A DNA stretch of 64,000 bases from Serpula lacrymans var. lacrymans S7.9 (Eukaryota; Basidiomycota; Agaricomycetes; Boletales; Serpulaceae). Both the position numbers and the translations under genes were made by a program. Positions 59,183 to 64,000 of this stretch are shown here, piece by piece. Numbering within the stretch: position 1 is the first letter of the stretch; every line of letters starts with the position of its first letter. The stretch is taken from assembly GCF_000218685.1 (NCBI RefSeq), contig NW_006763293.1, forward strand, positions 862,720 to 926,719, written 5' to 3'. Under the pieces are notes generated by a model. The model had not been told where the DNA came from. It saw only the letters and a list, made by a program, of their open reading frames with translations, and did no database searches.

Positions 59183-59591
59183 AATGGCTATCAGGCCATT
59201 GTCGCGTCTGCTGACCCCACTGGAGGTACCGGAGGTGAGATAAGTGAATCCTCGCCTGCAACTCTAATACATTATACAGCCCTCATGACCGACATCTCGA
59301 GGAGAACTTCGTGAGGTTATCCGCAAGTATCCAGGCCTGGAACACAGACACGAGAACTAAAGAAGGCTAAAGAAGGCCCGAGGCATACACGTGGAAGGTG
59401 CGGTCAATGGTAGTCACCTTCGGAGTATTATGAAGGGTGAAAGATCTGCAAGAGATAAGGAGGAAATGTTCGTGCACTATATTTGCCCTCATTGCAAACT
59501 ATCTTCATGTACAGTAGAACAGTAATGACCATTGATTTGATGTACGACAAGGCTATATACACAAAAATAAGCAGCACGACTTTGGGTTTGA
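59183..59591. other. No gene seen
   Basis: The 3' flank of the integrase-like gene; no coherent ORF. Confidence 0.5.
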
Positions 59592-61700
59592 TCAAGCACT
59601 ACCACTACCACTCTCAGAGGAAGTCCAGATGAACTCAAACTCCGATTCATCATCATCCGACGAAAGAACCACCTCTTCCTCCCTATCTTTGTCCCCCTGT
59701 GAACCGTTTGTCTGCATATGGCGGTATTGTGGCATGTCTACAACAGGCATGAAGTCCGAGCCAAGGAATCCTTCCTCTGGAAGTGCGGGTTGACCAGCAA
59801 TTATGCTCTGCAGGTCGCCATTGTCCAAGAGAGTGCTAAGGTGCTCAAGGAGGTTGTTATAAATCTCCCACACATTGTTGTTTGTCACAGTAGGATCGCC
59901 AATGCTACTCATGAATTCCTCTGCATATATAGCAAACTCGGGTGGAACAAGGTTGAAGACGCCGTGGTCAGGAGGTGCATATGTTTCTTGTACCTGTTCA
60001 AGATAATTTCCTTGTATTTTTACCTACATAACAAGCATGTTAACCAAATGAGTGCACAACGAACTGAAACTACAACTCACAGCAAAGTTACAAGACTCGA
60101 AACCCTCAGGATTGGTAAAAATATTGGTTGGTCGACCATGAGGAAGGATCTTGTTGATGTTGTGTCGTGGGGTTGTGTGATTGAATCTATCAGTGAAGAG
60201 GTCGAGTTCACTTTGAAGCCAAGGGATGAATATGAAGTGAAAGCACAGACTATAAAAAAAACGAAGCATTAGAACAAGAGAAGACAATATTGAGAAAAGA
60301 CAGACCGCTGTAAGGGATCATCTGGATTGTAAAAGCCTTCGTCAAGTCCAATATTGAGTAAATGTTCAAAGCCTGGTGCCCATCGTCTACGAAGTTGGCT
60401 CCAGAAGATCTCAGGCTTGATGTTACGATGAGATCCTTTGAATGTATGTTGCAAAGTCCTTGCGAGAGCTGGGTCGTGTAAGTGACGTAAAAGGGTTTGT
60501 CCATTGGCGATCCCATTATTCTCGCTACCGGGATCACTCTGCGTGAGTAGAGGCATTTCTAAGCCATAGTTAGTTAGCAACATAAATTCAGGACAAATCT
60601 GTAAGTACATACCTCCTAGTCTCTCCACCGTATCACAATACCACCCACAAATGAGACGGGGGTTCCAATTTGTCCACCAAATCTTAAGCCATAAGACCTG
60701 GCCCGAGAAAGGCTCTAGGGCGACATGCAGGAATAGCTGGAAACGTCGCCATTTGTCGTGCTGATCGAAGCACCAGACTTTGTTAACTCCCGCTGTCCAG
60801 AAGTAACTTTGTTTGAGTCGGCGGCGGCGTCATCCTTGAACTTCTGCACTGTGGTGTAAGTTCATATACTGCAAGATCAACTTGCTGTCCCCACCGCATT
60901 TAGTTGTAAGCAAGACATTAATATAAAAACTTGAAATGCAACATACCATGACACTAATAAGTGTTCTTCCTGTAGAAGAGTGTCCTTCATGTCATGGGAT
61001 CCTTGGTAAGGAAAATGAGAGCGTACTCGCTCAATGGCCGGTCCAATAGAATGTACTGTGTGATCTTGCCCGCGCGCTGACTTAACTTTCCACTGCATGC
61101 GTTTCTTCTTGAGCAGTGAAAGGCTAGAAAACATAACCCAGCAAATTAGTGGTAGCACCCAGCAAATGAGCAACAGTACTCACGAAACATTGAAGTGCTC
61201 AATATTGTAGTGGTCCTTTAACTTAGCAACAATCTTGGGATTTTTGTACCCAGCCGCAACATATTTTTCAACCAGGGGTCGTATGATTGCATCATCAGCT
61301 ATGCAAATGAGTGAGCACTCTTCCAAGGAAAGGACACCACTTACGAGCTCGCAATCGAATGCCATTCCGACCAGTGGGATTTGGCATAATGGGGGTCGAC
61401 TAGAAAGAAATGCAGAATCAGCTGGACGATGGCAGGAGGCCACGTACTAACGGCACAAAAAACATGCAGTGACCATGTTTTTGCCACTATCTCCTCGGAA
61501 TGCCAACCTGAGTAAGCCACGAGAATCCGCATTTCACTTTGTGAATATTGACATGAGCTTGTGATGCAATGATAATGAAGAGGATCAGGATCCTCACCAT
61601 GTTATCAAGGCCATCGTGACTGATACTCACCACAAAGTATGGCAACTCCGAGGCAGGTGCATCTGTGTCGTCATTAGAGCGGCTTACCTCCCTGTATGTG
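59592..61700 (-). CDS. DDE integrase-core protein (Agaricomycete 'integrase core' family)
   Basis: Likely transposase or a domesticated relative, with an RNase H-fold DDE core. Spliced minus-strand pieces: an unclear N-terminus (61700-61380); IIRPLVEKYVAAGYKNPKIV, AKLKDHYNIEHFNVS (a helix-turn-helix-like region, 61300-61180); LSLLKKKRMQWKVKSARG, ERVRSHFPYQGSHDMKDTLL, QEEHLLVSW (61130-60945); core exon 60810-60614 with VNKVWCFDQHDKWRRFQLFL (first Asp), LWLKIWWTNWNPRLI; 60560-60297 with PLLTQSDPGSENNGIANG (second Asp) and HRNIKPEIFWSQLRRRW (likely Glu, about 40 residues on); then FIFIPWLQSELDLFTDRFNH, NKILPHGRPTNIF; last exon 60027-59592 with YAPPDHGVFNLVPPEFA and an acidic Ser-rich tail. Introns are short and the core is open; I see no definite lesion, but the start is unresolved. 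Confidence 0.72.
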
Positions 61701-61767
61701 TGCACCGAAAAAAATCTGTTATAATCGAGGATGGTCAGTCCATCTCTCAGTACTCACCATATTCCCC
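61701..61767. promoter_or_regulatory. Short divergent interval between integrase-like and Cys-rich genes
   Basis: The first plausible codons of the two divergent genes lie fewer than 100 bases apart, if the integrase-like gene starts near 61700. They may share a promoter. Confidence 0.35.
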
Positions 61768-63158
61768 ATGACTGACTTCACTCCCACCAACGAAAGCTCT
61801 GCTAACAAAAGCTGTGATTGCTGCCACACTGTATTTTCCAGTTCAGTTAAGTTTTATTACCTAAAGGGCCCTTGGGGAACGAGCTGTACCTGTTGTCCTG
61901 CTTGCACCCAGCACTATCAGAGAAAGTGCCGTCCTGATGAGCGAGCTGATGAAGTTGAAATTGACCTATCGGGCACAGTTGGTGAGTAATGATGTTACCG
62001 GAGACAATAGAACGAATGTTTGAATTCTGACGTCAATGATCAAATATAGACTTCACAGCCACTGCGGCCCCTTTCCAACAACGTGGTCCAGATCGGAATG
62101 AGCAGCAAGTGCTTGTCCGTGCATCTTCATCCGCACAACGTGGCGGTATGTTTCTTTCCCACATTTTTTCTTTGTGTATTCGACTCACTGCACTACAGTG
62201 CAATCTCTACCTAGGCAAAGGCTAGGCCCAACTTTCCTCCCTGGTCCTCATGCTATCCCTTCCAATTCAGCTGCGGCTGGTGTCAGGCAGTCAGTATTGC
62301 GCAATACATCAGTTGGATACACCCCCAATCACTCCTTGCACTCCCAACACCGTTCCAAAATGATTGCAGCGACAACGGCACCACAATGTCACGTAACTAT
62401 CACCGTAGCTCTACATCACTTAAAGGAAGAGGGGAAATCCGGAACAGAATTGGTAGGGGTGAGTGATGCATCCCAATTGCGCACTTTTTTTTTTTATGTT
62501 ATCACTTGTGTACAGAACATCGAACGCGATATCAATGTACCTCTCACCATCACATGCTTCCAGCTGCGCGCCAAAGTTATCACCGTGCTTGAACGCTCAT
62601 GGAACACCTGGTCAGGCAACCACATTCTCAACCTCAATAGCCTCGAAATGCATAAGGCGCCAAAGCTGCTGCTTCACGATCCTACCAATCCGGATGTTGA
62701 TGGCGATCAATCAGTTCTATATGACCTCTTCTTCAGCCCTACTAATAAAGACCCCACCCCAAAATTCAACTCTAACAGGAAGGTGACGATATTGTTGCTC
62801 ATGTCCTATGCGCAGTTCAAGGATATTCTCAGGTGGAAAGAAGCGATCAAGCGTGGTATTGCCCCTGACAACTTCAACAATGACATTGATGAAGATGAGG
62901 ACTCTGACAGTCCTATGTCAAGGGTACGTTCTCTATTGGTCTCTTCTATCACTTTCTTGATCTTTGCCCTGACCCTTCAAGATTTTTCGCACAGTCACTA
63001 TGCGCAGTAAGCGAAGTCAAAGGCAGCGGAAGTCTCGAGTTGAAGACGTTGAAGATGCAAGAACCAAGGATGAAATCAGTAAGGAACGTGTTGCAGAAGT
63101 CAAACATGTGACGCACCCTAAGAAACTGTCACGACTTGAACCAGAAGCGCTAGTCTGA
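61768..63158 (+). CDS. Cys-rich N-terminal protein of unknown function, multi-exon
   Basis: From ATG 61768: MTDFTPTNESSANKSCDCCH, then YYLKGPWGTSCTCCPACTQ and HYQRKC, a CxxC...CxCCxxC cluster that could bind zinc. Intron about 61980-62050. Next a linker (DFTATAAPFQQRGPDRNEQQ), intron, then LPRQRLGPTFLPGPHAIPSN and HVTITVALHHLKEEGKSGT; intron 62458-62517; IERDINVPLTITCFQLRAKV, WNTWSGNHILNLNSLEMHKA, RKVTILLLMSYAQFKDILRW and an acidic stretch; last exon from about 62983 gives RSKRSQRQRKSRVEDVED and ends at TGA 63158. From memory the arrangement recalls the N-terminal half of Agaricomycete alpha-kinase-like proteins, but no kinase domain follows here. No lesion seen. Confidence 0.5.
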
Positions 63159-63213
63159 GCGCTAGTTTCCTTTTTTCATTTTCTTTGATATCTAATCACA
63201 TGACAGATAAGAT

Positions 63214-63450
63214 ATGTTAAGCTGCTGCTTTAGCGCGGATAACATAATACATAGTTATATCAGATCACATGACCATCACGTGACAAGAGTCTAGAACCAT
63301 TACAAAGAACATCAGTCAGCGCCTCATGGCTGCTGCATGTTAGCTCAGTCAGCGCCTCATGGCTGACTTTCAGAAACATATATATAGTAGACCATCATGT
63401 ACATACTTTCCTCAGTTGTTGATTAATTCTCAATCGCTATCTTGTAACGC
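63214..63450 (+). repeat. LTR- or promoter-like segment near the window end
   Basis: It starts TGTTAAGCTG and contains TATATATAGTAGACC at about 63378. It has two direct copies of CAGTCAGCGCCTCATGGCT (about 63312 and 63346) and the near-palindrome ATCACATGACCATCACGTGA, which recalls the CATGTGAC words of the nested LTR at 14768-14880. It may be the 5' LTR of an element that leaves the window; boundaries are uncertain. Confidence 0.35.
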
Positions 63451-63540
63451 TACTTGTTTGATTTAAGCCTCTGTCCCTCCGTTAGCTCGGTAAAGGGGAT
63501 AAAGGTTTTACACAATCAACAACTGCCACAAGTACCGTTT

Positions 63541-63750
63541 ATGAATATAACAGCAACAATCCTAACCACCATCATCGTCACCATCATCATCATCTTCCTC
63601 ATCCTAAACCTACTCAAACGCTCAAACCAAACTACCACTACCCTCCCACTTCATCACCTACCCACTCACCCCGACACCATTTTATCATTTTTCCCTGCCA
63701 ACGTCTCCCCCTCCTCATCCCAAGACTCGTTCGTAACCATCCCCCTGTAA
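63541..63750 (+). CDS. Short ORF with one membrane helix
   Basis: From ATG 63541 (an upstream in-frame ATG lies at 63454), about 69 codons: MNITATILTTIIVTIIIIFL, LNLLKRSNQ, then a Thr/Pro/Ser-rich tail ending TIPL. One strongly hydrophobic helix followed by Lys-Arg. It lies just downstream of the LTR-like segment. It could be a leader ORF of a retroelement or chance in C/A/T-rich DNA. Confidence 0.3.
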   Translation: MNITATILTTIIVTIIIIFLILNLLKRSNQTTTTLPLHHLPTHPDTILSFFPANVSPSSSQDSFVTIPL

Positions 63751-64000
63751 ATACATTTTATATCACTATAATCTCTTTGGTGTGGAACCATTGGGATTTT
63801 CTCGGTTTTACATAGTTTCTATTTCGATTTCCTCTGACCAGGCCGTGCACTTGCGTCCGCCAGTCGGGAGAAGGACTGAAAGCTTAATAAGCTGGTCACA
63901 TTGGGACAACCGTTCGGACCCCAATTTATCACTATACCTTTTACATAAAATTTCGTAAAATACAAAAATAGTTACCATACATACATAGTCAGTAGTGGGC

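Overview
The window looks like nuclear DNA of a filamentous basidiomycete, most likely an Agaricomycete. Genes are split by short introns (about 45-65 nt, GT..AG). Lysine is made by the alpha-aminoadipate route (LYS12). Several gene families are ones I associate with Agaricomycetes: DUF6589, an HNH_2-type protein, a CcmS-related-domain protein, an 'integrase core' gene, and a Crypton-type recombinase with a GCR1_C-like tail. All names come from reading the sequence; no database search was possible.

Layout. 1-28.6 kb and 52-64 kb are repeat-rich. 28.6-51.2 kb is a compact island of ordinary genes. Left repeat block: a Ty3/gypsy chromovirus with an extra third ORF and its 3' LTR (1-6300); a decayed plus-strand gene of unknown function (6473-8278) facing a Crypton-type tyrosine recombinase gene (8399-11450, minus) broken by a single in-frame TGA; two local repeat arrays (11.6-12.4 kb); a complete but dead Ty1/copia element with both LTRs and a 5-bp target duplication (12944-17990), carrying a nested pair of LTRs; two LTRs head-to-head forming a 1.4-kb palindrome (18328-19716); a minus-strand gag-like remnant; then a copia gag/protease joined in frame to a gypsy pol (20978-27756), the joint interrupted by an inverted solo LTR with its own target duplication.

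Gene island: TRM6 (minus) and LYS12 (plus) share a 186-bp divergent promoter. They are followed by a Gln/Gly-rich CcmS-related protein, an HNH-domain protein, a small single-pass membrane coiled-coil protein (minus), a long coiled-coil protein ending in a GAR (GAS2-type) microtubule-binding domain, and, convergent to it, the largest TFIIIC subunit (B-block binding, AT-hooks). A 202-nt intron of the TFIIIC gene holds a tRNA-like stretch with a perfect B-box, the motif this subunit class recognises.

Right repeat block: a RecQ-like helicase gene (plus, several lesions) lies tail-to-tail with a DUF6589 gene (minus, internal segment replaced). A decayed remnant follows. Then comes a well-preserved multi-exon DDE 'integrase core' gene (minus), divergent from a Cys-rich gene of unknown function (plus). 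The window ends in LTR-like DNA with a short membrane ORF.

The best candidates for something undescribed are the paired genes in the repeat blocks (helicase + DUF6589; integrase + Cys-rich protein; Crypton + convergent partner), the third ORF of the chromovirus, the copia-gypsy in-frame fusion, and the B-box inside the TFIIIC gene.
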